Below, piece after piece: positions 56,293 to 64,000 of a DNA stretch of 64,000 nt. The stretch's first letter is position 1, and each line of letters begins with the position of its first letter. The DNA is from Microvirga antarctica. GTDB lineage: Bacteria > Pseudomonadota > Alphaproteobacteria > Rhizobiales > Beijerinckiaceae. The notes under the pieces were generated by a model. The model did no database searches. It saw only the letters and a program-made list of their open reading frames with translations, and was not told where the DNA came from. The translations under genes and the position numbers were made by a program. The stretch is taken from NCBI RefSeq assembly GCF_017921815.1, contig NZ_JAGEMM010000001.1, forward strand, positions 372,001 to 436,000. Reading direction: 5' to 3'.

Positions 56293-56883
56293 ATGGACCA
56301 TGTCAGCTCACTGGCCGGAACGACACTTTCGCGCCGACCGATGATCGTCGGGATCGGCGGGACAACGAAGCCGGACTCCACTTCCGAGAAGGCGCTCCGG
56401 GCCTGTATGGCAATGGTCGCGAAATCCGGTGCGGAGACCCGCATCTTCGGTGCCACGGATCTCGACCTGCCCATGTATCGATACGAGGCAGGCGAGCGAA
56501 GCGGCGCCGTTGCCCATCTGGTCGAGTCGCTGCGGCAATGCACGGGCGTGATCATTTCCGCGCCAGCTTATCACGGCTCGATCCCGGGCCTCATCAAAAA
56601 CGCCTTGGACTACGTGGAAGATCTCAGCGGCGATGCGAGACCCTATCTCGACGGGCGGCCGGTTGCGTGCATCGTATCGGCTGCCGGCGTGCAGGCGATG
56701 GGAACGACGCTCGTCTCGCTGCGGATGATCATCCACTCCTTGCGTGGATGGCCAACCCCGTTCGGCGCCGTCATCAACGCGCAGACCGCGCCTTTCGACG
56801 CCGGCGGCGAATGCACAGACGAAGACGTCCGCAAACAGTTGAAGATCGTCGCCAAGCAGGTCTGCGCATTCATATCGGCCTGA
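56293..56883 (+). CDS. NAD(P)H-dependent FMN reductase
   Basis: 196-aa flavodoxin-like reductase of the NADPH-dependent FMN reductase family. IVGIGGTTKPDSTSEKAL is the phosphate-binding loop and SAPAYHGSIPGLIKNALDYV the flavin-binding segment. It could supply reduced FMN to the flavin monooxygenase encoded at 57797, as in two-component systems such as HpaC-HpaB or HsaB-HsaA, although classical partners belong to another reductase family. Start ATG 56293. It converges with the SDR gene at 56989. Confidence 0.85.
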   Translation: MDHVSSLAGTTLSRRPMIVGIGGTTKPDSTSEKALRACMAMVAKSGAETRIFGATDLDLPMYRYEAGERSGAVAHLVESLRQCTGVIISAPAYHGSIPGLIKNALDYVEDLSGDARPYLDGRPVACIVSAAGVQAMGTTLVSLRMIIHSLRGWPTPFGAVINAQTAPFDAGGECTDEDVRKQLKIVAKQVCAFISA

Positions 56884-56988
56884 TTCATGATGCAAATCGC
56901 AGCATGACAGCGCCGAGAGAGCAGGGAAAATTGAAAAGGCCGCGTCCATCGGAATCGCCCGGGGAGCACGGCCTTCTTGTGCCAACCG

Positions 56989-57753
56989 TCAGTGAAACGT
57001 GCGTCCGCCGTCGACCGCGAGTGTCGTTCCGGTCACATATGACGACTCGTGACTTGTCAGAAACAGGATCGCAGCTGCGATCTCATCAGGACCGGCCCAG
57101 CGTCGGAGCAGATATTTGTCGAGAGGCACCGGCGGCCCGTCATCCGCGCTCTTCTTCAGACCCTCGTTCATCGGTGTATCCACCAGGCCCGGGCAGATGG
57201 TGTTGACACGCACATCTGGCGCAAGATCGACCGCGAGCGCCTTCGAGAAGGACAGCACTCCTCCCTTGGATGCAGCGTAGGCACCGGCCGTCGCCACCGG
57301 CTGTAATGCCTGCGCAGACGAGATGTTTACGATGGTCGAGCCCTCGGCCTGTCGCAACCATTGGCTCGTCTCGCGGCACACCAGAAACGCGCCGGTGAGA
57401 TTGACGTCGATGACACGTTTCCAGGTCTCGAGCGTCGTCTCGGCGATCGTATTGAGGGCGACAATGCCGGCAGAGTTCACGAGCCCGTCGATGCCGCCGA
57501 ATTCCGCGGCGGCCGCGGCGATGGCCCGCTTGACTGATGCCTCGTCCGTCACGTCGATCTGAACCGGATAGCCACCAATCGCCTCGGCGGCAGCCTCTGC
57601 TGCCGCAAGGTTGATGTCCATCACGGCGACACGGGCGCCCTCCTGCACGAACAGCGAGGCGGTCGCGCGGCCGATCCCGGAGGCAGCACCGGTGACCACG
57701 ATCGTGCGCCCACGCAGTCGCCCGGCGGATAAAGAGGAGGTCTGTTCGGCCAA
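56989..57753 (-). CDS. short-chain dehydrogenase/reductase, active type (SDR A)
   Basis: 254-aa classical SDR: cofactor motif TGAASGIG (21-28), Asp at the end of beta-2 (VMDIN) favouring NAD(H), NSAG, catalytic Ser in NISSAQ and Tyr/Lys in YAASKGG, C-terminal VDGGRTFH. It is closely related along its length to the SDR at 60222, including the shared GRTFH end. Downstream of the monooxygenase gene by 43 bp, so probably cotranscribed. Likely oxidises or reduces a secondary alcohol/ketone of the pathway. Confidence 0.88.
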   Translation of the reverse strand: MAEQTSSLSAGRLRGRTIVVTGAASGIGRATASLFVQEGARVAVMDINLAAAEAAAEAIGGYPVQIDVTDEASVKRAIAAAAAEFGGIDGLVNSAGIVALNTIAETTLETWKRVIDVNLTGAFLVCRETSQWLRQAEGSTIVNISSAQALQPVATAGAYAASKGGVLSFSKALAVDLAPDVRVNTICPGLVDTPMNEGLKKSADDGPPVPLDKYLLRRWAGPDEIAAAILFLTSHESSYVTGTTLAVDGGRTFH

Positions 57754-57796
57754 GAGGTTGTCTCCGGTTATTTGCTCTGAGTTTGTCGTCTATCGC

Positions 57797-58984
57797 TCAC
57801 ACGGCCTGATCATGCCACTGCGCGAGGATGGGCTTCACCACGTCGACCATTGCGTTGGTGTCCACGAAAATATGCTGCGTGGCTGCCGACATGTCGCGCA
57901 TGCACCGCCCGAGGACGCTGGGATTGCGCAAGGAATCCGAGCCGCCCGACGTATAGCAAAACCGCACGACGTCGGCTGCCACCCGGTGGACGTAGATCAC
58001 ATTCTGACGAAACCGCTGGCGCTGCGCCGGCGTGAGGGTCTCGCCACGGGCGATGGTTTCCTCGGCGTCTCTGTAGACATCCCACGTGAACGAGCGTGCG
58101 GCCTGATAGGTCGCCTCGTGGAAAGCGAAGTCGTGGCGGAAAACCGGATGTTCTCCAAGAACTGTCTGGTAGGCCGGGCGCTTCTTCCCGAAGGCGAGCT
58201 TGGCGATTTCCTCGAGAGAGCGCTTCATCAGACCCAGAGCCACGGCGGTGTGACCCGCGCAGGCGAGGCCGGCGATCCCCACATCGTAAATCCGCCAGTC
58301 GCGCCGCCCTTTGACCTCAGTCCGCTCGAGCGTACGGCCTTCGGGAACGAACACTTCGGGGAGATCGTAATCGACACTCCCGGTGCCACCCAGGCCGAAC
58401 ACGTCCCAGTTACCCTTGAACTCGACCTGTGCACGGGGCACGAAGAAGATCTGCACCCTCGGGCTGCCATCCGGCATCTTACGGACCTGGCCATCATCGA
58501 GCACGAGCATGCCCGCACCGAGCCAATCGGCCTGGAGGGAGCCGCTCCCGAACTTGTATTTGCCGCTGCCGCGATACCCACCGTCGACTTCGACACAGGT
58601 TCCGCCGGGGCCGAGCATCCCCGCCATGATCGGCTTCTTCCCGTCGCCGAACATCGCCTCGACCTCGGATTCGCTGCAGAATCCGACGGCAACCGCCGTG
58701 CCGGTGGAATTGGCCATCAACGACCAGCCAGCCGACCCATGGGCGCGGCTGACTTCCTCCCAGACCGCAAGCGATGTGAGCAGGTTCGCCTGGAGGCCAC
58801 CTAACGATTTGGGAACGAGAAGCCAGAACAGCTCCGACTCGCGAAGCGCCTCGAAGACAGGCTTGGTCATGTTGCCGGTCTCTTCGGAGGCCAGTGCCTC
58901 GCTGTCGACCAAAGCTGCAAGCGATCGGGCTCGGTCGATGAGGTCATCGTCCTCGGTCAGGAACCTCTGGCTATGGGCGTTCAT
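57797..58984 (-). CDS. flavin-dependent monooxygenase, acyl-CoA dehydrogenase fold (HsaA/HpaH-like)
   Basis: 395-aa group D flavoprotein monooxygenase. N-terminal helical domain with VPKSLGG; middle beta domain (ADWLGAGMLVL, VFGLGGTGSVDYDL); C-terminal segment CYTSGGSDSLRNPSVLGRCM followed by RDMSAATQHIFVD, diagnostic of the HsaA / p-hydroxyphenylacetate hydroxylase C2 / DszC group rather than true acyl-CoA dehydrogenases. It needs reduced flavin from a separate reductase, possibly the one at 56293. Together with SDRs and a hydrolase it suggests hydroxylation of an aromatic, alicyclic or terpenoid compound. Start ATG 58984. Confidence 0.87.
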   Translation of the reverse strand: MNAHSQRFLTEDDDLIDRARSLAALVDSEALASEETGNMTKPVFEALRESELFWLLVPKSLGGLQANLLTSLAVWEEVSRAHGSAGWSLMANSTGTAVAVGFCSESEVEAMFGDGKKPIMAGMLGPGGTCVEVDGGYRGSGKYKFGSGSLQADWLGAGMLVLDDGQVRKMPDGSPRVQIFFVPRAQVEFKGNWDVFGLGGTGSVDYDLPEVFVPEGRTLERTEVKGRRDWRIYDVGIAGLACAGHTAVALGLMKRSLEEIAKLAFGKKRPAYQTVLGEHPVFRHDFAFHEATYQAARSFTWDVYRDAEETIARGETLTPAQRQRFRQNVIYVHRVAADVVRFCYTSGGSDSLRNPSVLGRCMRDMSAATQHIFVDTNAMVDVVKPILAQWHDQAV

Positions 58985-59172
58985 GTGTTCCGTCTCCCTT
59001 CAAACCGGCCCAATTGCGATGCCTCAATCAGGCATGCAGCGGGCGTTTGTATCGCCGCATCGGTCGTTGAGAGCCGGACCGACTCCATCGCCGAGATGCT
59101 GACCACTTATCGCACGACGATACACCTTCAGCCGGCGTTGCCTCCAATGCCGTCTCGGCGCTCCGTCAATAC

Positions 59173-60102
59173 TCAGGAGGCATCGAATGGGCGCCCACGT
59201 GACCCGGCGTCGCCGGATAACTCGGTGACAAGCTCGACGAACCGTGACAGGGCAGCGCTCATACGGTCGGCGCGCCAGACGAGATCGAGATCCACGGGAA
59301 TCGAGAAATTCTCTATCGGCTTGAGCACCAGGTCGTTGTAGTCGCGGGTTCGGCACGAGGCGTTCACGAATGCCACGCCCATTCCGGCGGACACCATATT
59401 GAGAAGTGTATGTTCATTGTCGGCACGATGGGCGATGCGAGGAATCAGGCCCGCCGCAACGCATGCGGCAGTAAGCCGGGCGTGATGGATGCGATTGAGA
59501 GTCTTGCTAGGGAAAATCTGCGGCTCGTCCCTGAGATCTGACAAGACAATCTTGTCCGCCCGGGCGAGGCGATGGTCTGCCGGCAGCGCAAGAACGTGGT
59601 CGTCCTTCGACACGTTGAAATATCCAAGGCGCGTATCATCGCGCGGTCGGTTGAACAGAAAGCCGGCATCGATTTCGTTGCGCTCAAGCGCGAGGAATTG
59701 CCGCTCGGACATGAGGACGGTCAACTGGAGCTCGATATCGGGGTAGCGCAGGCGGAAGGCCTGAAAATAGCGCGGCAATGCCCGGTTTCTCGCCGCAATC
59801 TCATTGAAAGCGATCCGCAGGATACCGATTTGGCCCTGCGCCACTCTGATAACGCGCTCACGCGCATCGTCGATGCTGTCAAGAATCTTGATCGATTCCT
59901 CGAGCATCACTTCGCCTGCCGGCGTCAGCCTGATGCCCCTTGGTTGCCGATCGAGGAGCGCGACGCCGAGATATTGTTCAAGATCGCGGATCTGCCGCCA
60001 GAGTGCGGGCTGGGTCACGTGCACCCGCTCCGCCGCGCGATTGAAATTGAGCTCTTCGCCCACGGCAACAAAGTAGCGCAGATGGCGGAGTGCAATCATC
60101 AC
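59173..60102 (-). CDS. LysR-type transcriptional regulator
   Basis: 309-aa LTTR. Winged helix-turn-helix at residues 4-62 (LRHLRYFVAVGEELNFNRAA, RVHVTQPALWRQIRDLEQYL), then a CatM/BenM-like effector domain (AFNEIAARNRALPRYFQAFR, LPADHRLA, GMGVAFV). Start ATG 60102 with a second ATG at 60099. It is divergent from the SDR gene at 60222 and carries a symmetric ATGCA-N4-TGCAT site 18 bp upstream, consistent with control of the divergent gene and autoregulation. Confidence 0.92.
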   Translation of the reverse strand: MMIALRHLRYFVAVGEELNFNRAAERVHVTQPALWRQIRDLEQYLGVALLDRQPRGIRLTPAGEVMLEESIKILDSIDDARERVIRVAQGQIGILRIAFNEIAARNRALPRYFQAFRLRYPDIELQLTVLMSERQFLALERNEIDAGFLFNRPRDDTRLGYFNVSKDDHVLALPADHRLARADKIVLSDLRDEPQIFPSKTLNRIHHARLTAACVAAGLIPRIAHRADNEHTLLNMVSAGMGVAFVNASCRTRDYNDLVLKPIENFSIPVDLDLVWRADRMSAALSRFVELVTELSGDAGSRGRPFDAS

Positions 60103-60119
60103 GATGCCTTTTGTTTATG

Positions 60120-60133
60120 ATGCACGGCTGCAT
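60120..60133. promoter_or_regulatory. palindrome in the LysR/SDR divergent promoter
   Basis: ATGCA-CGGC-TGCAT, a perfect 14-bp inverted repeat (T-N10-A type) between the regulator and the divergent SDR gene. LysR-type regulators bind T-N11-A-like palindromes in such positions. Binding is inferred. Confidence 0.45.
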
Positions 60134-60221
60134 TGGGCAATGTTCCTAGCGCTGCGGTTCGGCAATAGTCTGTCCGCGCCGCAAGATGCGCGGGAACGAC
60201 AAGAGCCGTGGGGGAAGCCGG

Positions 60222-60959
60222 ATGAGACTGAAGAACCGACGCATCATCATAACGGGCGCGGGATCGGGTTTCGGCCGCGCCACGGCTGGCCTGTTCGCTC
60301 GAGAGGGCGCCGCGCTTGCCCTTTTCGATCAGGATGAAAAGGCAGTTGCCGAGACCGCGGCCATGTTCGGTGGCCACGCCTATCAGGTCGATGTTACCGA
60401 TGAGGATCAGGTGAACCGCGTCGTGTCGTCGGCGGTAGAGGCATTGGGCGGGCTCGACGGGGTCGTCAACTCGGCCGGCATTATGTCGTCGGCCTCGTTC
60501 GAGGACACGGATCCCGCATCCTGGCGCCGGGTGATCGAGGTCAATCTCACCGGAACCTATCTCGTCTGCCGTGCCGCCCTGCCGGCATTGCGCCAGGCCG
60601 AGCATGCGACCATCGTCAATATCGCCTCCGGCCAGGCTCTGTTGCCTTCGCTCACCGGATGCAGCTATGCGGCGTCGAAAGCCGGTGTGATGATGTTCAC
60701 CAAATCCCTTGCGGTGGAGCTGGCGCCCAGCATCAGAGCGAACGTAATCTGCCCTGGAGCCAGCGACACGCCCATGACCCAGAAGGTCCTGCCACCCAGC
60801 GAGGTCGCCAAGCGCGCTGCGCTGGCGCAATCCTACGCTCTCAAGCGCCTCACCGAACCCGAGGAAGTCGCCAACGCGATCCTCTTCCTGACGTCGTCGG
60901 AGGCCTCGGCCATCACGGGAATAGCCATGTCGGTCGATTGCGGCCGGACATTCCACTGA
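60222..60959 (+). CDS. short-chain dehydrogenase/reductase, active type (SDR B)
   Basis: 245-aa classical SDR: TGAGSGFG cofactor motif, FDQD at the end of beta-2 (NAD preference), NSAG, catalytic Ser in NIASGQ, YAASKAG and C-terminal VDCGRTFH. Paralogue of SDR A at 56989; both share VNSAG, ICPG, DTPM and GRTFH blocks. Start ATG 60222 at MRLKNRRIIITG; the earlier open frame has no SDR features. Divergent from the LysR gene, so probably its main regulated target. Confidence 0.88.
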   Translation: MRLKNRRIIITGAGSGFGRATAGLFAREGAALALFDQDEKAVAETAAMFGGHAYQVDVTDEDQVNRVVSSAVEALGGLDGVVNSAGIMSSASFEDTDPASWRRVIEVNLTGTYLVCRAALPALRQAEHATIVNIASGQALLPSLTGCSYAASKAGVMMFTKSLAVELAPSIRANVICPGASDTPMTQKVLPPSEVAKRAALAQSYALKRLTEPEEVANAILFLTSSEASAITGIAMSVDCGRTFH

Positions 60960-61029
60960 CATCAGCCGGACGTCGATCAACGACTGTCGCGCCTGAGCGA
61001 GCGGCGCCCTCTCGCGCCGCTTGTTCACC

Positions 61030-61833
61030 TCAGTGAAGGGCGTCGGCACGCGACAACCAGTCCATCATGATCTGGTTGAACGCATCATCGAACTCCACGT
61101 TCGGAAAATGACGCCCCCCGGGAATCTCGACATAGCGCGCGCCTGGAATCAGCCGGGCAATTTCCTGGTTCGAGGCGGGCGGTGTGCTGACGTCGTCCGA
61201 TCCCGCGACGACAAGCGTCGGAGCTGTCACGCCAGGCAGGCGGCCGGATACATTGTGGGCGAGGATTGCCTCCATGCAGCCGAAATAGCCGTCGAGAGAC
61301 GTCCCCAGAAACGTCTCGCGCAGCGCCATCCACCGCGGCCCGTGTGTCTCCTGATACGCCGGCGAATACCGACGCCACATGTTGTCATCCACAATCGAAC
61401 CCAGGGATTTCTGTGCGCGAACGGTCTCGATGCGTCCCCGCATGAAGGCCTCGTCACCATCCCACCGGGAGGTCGTCGCGCAGGCCATCAGGGACAGCAA
61501 CCGGTCAGGATAATCGGCCGCGAGCACTTGGCCGATCATCCCGCCCATCGACAACCCGATCAGGTGGACGGACGTGAATCCAAGACTATCCAAGATTGCG
61601 ACAACATCAGCCGCCAGGAGCTCGATCGTATAGGGGCCCGGATAGGGACTGCTCCCCCCATGACCGCGCATATCAAGCCGGAGAACCTGATAACCGGCCG
61701 CGAGCAGAATAGGCACCTGCTCCGCCCACATACCTGAATCCGACGTCAGCGAATGCGTCATGCACACGACAGGTCCAGACGCCGGGCCGAGCAAGTCATA
61801 GTGAAGATGACCGTTATCTCTCACGAGCAGCAT
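61030..61833 (-). CDS. alpha/beta hydrolase (enol-lactonase-like)
   Basis: 267-aa alpha/beta-fold hydrolase with nucleophile elbow GLSMGG (Ser), acid Asp in GSDDVSTPP and catalytic His in GGRHFPNVE; RLDMRGHGGSSP is the oxyanion-loop region. It resembles 3-oxoadipate enol-lactonases and meta-cleavage product hydrolases. No signal peptide. Follows the SDR at 61873 by 39 bp on the same strand; a ring-opening or ester/lactone-hydrolysis step in the pathway is plausible. Confidence 0.87.
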   Translation of the reverse strand: MLLVRDNGHLHYDLLGPASGPVVCMTHSLTSDSGMWAEQVPILLAAGYQVLRLDMRGHGGSSPYPGPYTIELLAADVVAILDSLGFTSVHLIGLSMGGMIGQVLAADYPDRLLSLMACATTSRWDGDEAFMRGRIETVRAQKSLGSIVDDNMWRRYSPAYQETHGPRWMALRETFLGTSLDGYFGCMEAILAHNVSGRLPGVTAPTLVVAGSDDVSTPPASNQEIARLIPGARYVEIPGGRHFPNVEFDDAFNQIMMDWLSRADALH

Positions 61834-61872
61834 CGAAAGCTCCCATCTCTCGTTAGGGGCATTGGGCCGTCA

Positions 61873-62631
61873 TCAATAAAAGACGCGACCGCCGTTGATC
61901 ACGAGCGTCTGCCCGGTGATGAACCGCGCCTCGTCGCTTGCGAGGAAAGCCACACCGTTGGCGATATCTTCTGGCTCACACATGTGCCCCATCGGGATCG
62001 CAGCCAGCGCGCGATCAAAGGTTTCCTTGGGCAGGCGTCGCGGTCCCCTTGTATTCGTGCCGCCAGGGCAGATCGAGTTGACGTTCACTCCGAATTCGGC
62101 GAGTTCCTGCGCGAGCGAGCGCGTGAACCCCATGACGCCGGCTTTCGCCGCGGCATAGTCGGCAATGCCATGATCGCCGGCAATCGCAGAATCCGACGCG
62201 ATGTTGACGATCTTGCCGGTCTTGCGTTCGCGCATGGAGGGGACGACCTGCCGCGAGCACGACAGGGTCGTCATCAGCGAAACGCCAACGACAAAGTCCC
62301 AGATGGCAGGATCCGAGCACCAGAACTCACTCGCGCGCTCCCGCGCCGTCTGGCCGACATTGTTGAGCAGAATGTCGACTGGGCCAAGATCCTGGACGAT
62401 CTTCGCGAAGGCGCCTTCTACCTGCTCCCGATTCATCAGATCACAGGCGATCGCAACCACCTCCCCTCCGACATCCCTGATCGCCGCCACCGTGTCGGCC
62501 AGTGGTCCATCCTCGATGTCGAGGACTGCCACCCTTGCGCCGTCCTGTGCGAAGCGGATCGCCGACGCGCGCCCAATCCCATTGGCACCGCCCGTCACCA
62601 CTGCGACTTTCCCATCAAAACGCTTCGCCAT
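61873..62631 (-). CDS. short-chain dehydrogenase/reductase, active type (SDR C)
   Basis: 252-aa classical SDR: TGGANGIG cofactor motif, LDIED after beta-2, NNVG in place of NNAG, Ser in NIASDSA, YAAAK catalytic pair and C-terminal INGGRVFY. More distant from SDR A and B than they are from each other. It lies 43 bp downstream of the LivF-like ATPase gene and upstream of the hydrolase, probably in one leftward operon with the transporter. Confidence 0.88.
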   Translation of the reverse strand: MAKRFDGKVAVVTGGANGIGRASAIRFAQDGARVAVLDIEDGPLADTVAAIRDVGGEVVAIACDLMNREQVEGAFAKIVQDLGPVDILLNNVGQTARERASEFWCSDPAIWDFVVGVSLMTTLSCSRQVVPSMRERKTGKIVNIASDSAIAGDHGIADYAAAKAGVMGFTRSLAQELAEFGVNVNSICPGGTNTRGPRRLPKETFDRALAAIPMGHMCEPEDIANGVAFLASDEARFITGQTLVINGGRVFY

Positions 62632-62674
62632 CGCTTATCCTGTCTGAATGTGAGGTGTGAATCGGTTAAAGCCG

Positions 62675-63382
62675 TCAGGCCACGGCGAGATGCTTGTTGC
62701 GAATATCTTCGTTCGCATCGAACACGGCCCAGTCACCCTCAAAGACGACGCGGCCGGTATCGAGGACGTAGAGACGGTCCGTGCATTTTCGCGCGAACCA
62801 GATGTTTTGCTCGACCAGAAGCAGGGAGATCCCCTCCTCCGCACAGATCGACGACACGATTGCGGCAAGCTCCTCGACGATGACGGGTGCGAGCCCCTCT
62901 GTCGGCTCATCCAGCAAGAGGAGGCGCGGGCGGGCGGCAATCGCGCGCGCAACCGCCAACATCTGCTGCTGGCCGCCACTGAGTTGCCCGCCAAATCGCT
63001 CCCGAAGGGGCTGCAACATCGGGAAGCGCTCAAGGATCCGCGCCACTGGTAGCGCCGGTCGCTCGCGGGAAGCGCCGAACCCTGCAAGCTCGATATTCTC
63101 TTCCACGGTGATGTGCGTGAAGATGCGGCGGTCTTCCGGAACCAAGGCGATCCCCAGCCGTGCCCGCTTGAACCAAGGCGTCGCGCCGAGCATTCGGTCG
63201 AGATAGGCCACCTCTCCAGCCGCGCGTGGCCCGCTATTGGTGATGGACTTCAGCAATGTCGTCTTGCCGGCTCCGTTGCGCCCGAGCACGGAGACCCGCC
63301 CGCCGGGCGGAATGTGCAGGGACACATCGTGCAGAATGTGACTCTGCCCGTAGAAGGCATTGAGATCCTTAATGCGCAGCAT
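62675..63382 (-). CDS. branched-chain-type ABC transporter ATPase (LivF-like), second system
   Basis: 235-aa ATPase: Walker A GRNGAGKTT, VPEDRRIFTHITVEENI, signature LSGGQQQMLAVARAIA, Walker B LLLLDEPTEGLAP and switch VEQN. Start ATG 63382 at MLRIKDLNAFYGQSH; it overlaps the LivG-like gene by 14 bp. The remaining transporter genes lie beyond the window edge. Its context suggests uptake of the compound degraded by the right-arm cluster. Confidence 0.88.
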   Translation of the reverse strand: MLRIKDLNAFYGQSHILHDVSLHIPPGGRVSVLGRNGAGKTTLLKSITNSGPRAAGEVAYLDRMLGATPWFKRARLGIALVPEDRRIFTHITVEENIELAGFGASRERPALPVARILERFPMLQPLRERFGGQLSGGQQQMLAVARAIAARPRLLLLDEPTEGLAPVIVEELAAIVSSICAEEGISLLLVEQNIWFARKCTDRLYVLDTGRVVFEGDWAVFDANEDIRNKHLAVA

Positions 63383-64000
63383 TGTAGATATCCTGGCCAA
63401 GATACACAGCCCGCACGGTCGGATTCTCTCGGACCTCGGCGACGGTTCCTTCCGCAATGACCTCGCCGTAATTCATGACCAACACGCGGTCGGCAAGATT
63501 GAAGATGACGTCCATGTCATGCTCGGTCATCACCACAGAGACACCACGCTCGGCACGGATCGTCTGAATCAGTTCGACGATCTGCATGCGATCCCCAGGG
63601 GCCATTCCGGCTGTCGGCTCGTCGAGAAGAAGAATGCTGGGCTCGAGGGCCAGGGTCTCGGCGAGTTCGAGGCGCTTCTTATCGCCATGCGATAGAGACG
63701 CCGCCGATGCGTGTCTCAGATGGGCAATCCCAAGTGCGAACAACAGCGCATCCGCTTCTTCGACAACCTGCCTTGCCGGTCGCCACCGCCACCACGGCGC
63801 GCCGTAATCCCCAGCATTGCGGCGCCTGGATTCGATAGCCACAATCACGTTCTCCCGGGCCGTTAGCTCAAGGAAGACGCGCGACACCTGAAAAGTGCGG
63901 CCCATCCCCAGGCTCGTGCGCGTGTGGGCGGGGACTTTCGTGACATCGGCGCCCTGGAAGCTGATCGTCCCGGCGCGGCTGGCGACCTCGCCGGTCAGAA
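63369..64000 (-). CDS. branched-chain-type ABC transporter ATPase (LivG-like), 5' end beyond window
   Basis: Partial gene: the last about 209 codons are present and the N-terminus with Walker A lies past base 64000. Visible: GMGRTFQVSRVFLELTARENV, signature LSHGDKKRLELAETLA, Walker B LLLDEPTAGMAP and TEHDMDVIF. The signature LSHGD differs from LSGGQ, as is common in LivG proteins. An ATG at 63905 is internal. Partner of the LivF-like ATPase. Confidence 0.87.
   Translation of the reverse strand, partial: LTGEVASRAGTISFQGADVTKVPAHTRTSLGMGRTFQVSRVFLELTARENVIVAIESRRRNAGDYGAPWWRWRPARQVVEEADALLFALGIAHLRHASAASLSHGDKKRLELAETLALEPSILLLDEPTAGMAPGDRMQIVELIQTIRAERGVSVVMTEHDMDVIFNLADRVLVMNYGEVIAEGTVAEVRENPTVRAVYLGQDIYNAAH

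Overview
The window is a stretch of high-GC alphaproteobacterial chromosome, most likely from the Hyphomicrobiales (Rhizobiales). The evidence is an NDUFA12-type complex I accessory subunit, a B12-dependent class II ribonucleotide reductase behind paired NrdR boxes, a DUF1127 mini-protein, TrmFO, a GyrA of alphaproteobacterial type, and a coaD / cyclophilin / cyclophilin / queA / tgt neighbourhood. No genus is assigned. No phage, insertion sequence, CRISPR array or integrase was seen.

Left arm, about 1-16,750: a catabolic region. A leftward operon (amidohydrolase-2 protein, fused two-domain CoA-transferase, citryl-CoA-lyase-like protein) diverges from a rightward operon (TauT/NitT-type ABC ATPase and permease, an SDR-fold protein without catalytic residues, an MmgE/PrpD protein). 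A second divergent unit follows: a PECR-like reductase and an LCAD/IVD-type acyl-CoA dehydrogenase leftward, and a complete branched-chain-type ABC transporter plus an alpha-methylacyl-CoA-racemase-like protein and a MaoC hydratase rightward. Three nearly identical imperfect palindromes (3614, 3815, 9935) lie in the two divergent promoter regions, which suggests one unlinked TetR-like regulator. Inference: uptake, CoA activation, epimerisation, dehydrogenation, hydration and retro-Claisen cleavage of a branched or polycarboxylic acid; the substrate is unknown.

16,900-25,900: a leftward envelope module with two exported Cys-type sulfatases, an exported HAD phosphatase, a lipoprotein, two small secreted proteins and an HdeA-like protein. 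A single-pass protein with a winged-helix-like N-terminus, a TolB-like domain and TPRs lies upstream. Its putative target promoter carries GTAG repeats at about 10-bp spacing.

26,000-27,200: a junction with a small conserved ORF, a tRNA-3'-end-like fragment and tRNA-Lys(UUU). 27,200-56,300: mainly housekeeping genes: AceE-like E1, tgt, queA, two cyclophilins, coaD, gyrA, a MarC protein, an M20 peptidase, ssb, uvrA, cytochrome b561, DUF1127, trmFO, an NDUFA12 protein and nrdJ. After nrdJ come three strong hairpins and the decayed 3' end of another sulfatase gene with its terminator.

Right arm, 56,300-64,000: a second catabolic cluster with an FMN reductase, a group D flavin monooxygenase (acyl-CoA dehydrogenase fold), three SDRs, an alpha/beta hydrolase, a LysR regulator and the start of another branched-chain-type ABC transporter cut by the window edge. 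It resembles a regulated pathway for oxygenation and dehydrogenation of an alicyclic, aromatic or terpenoid compound.
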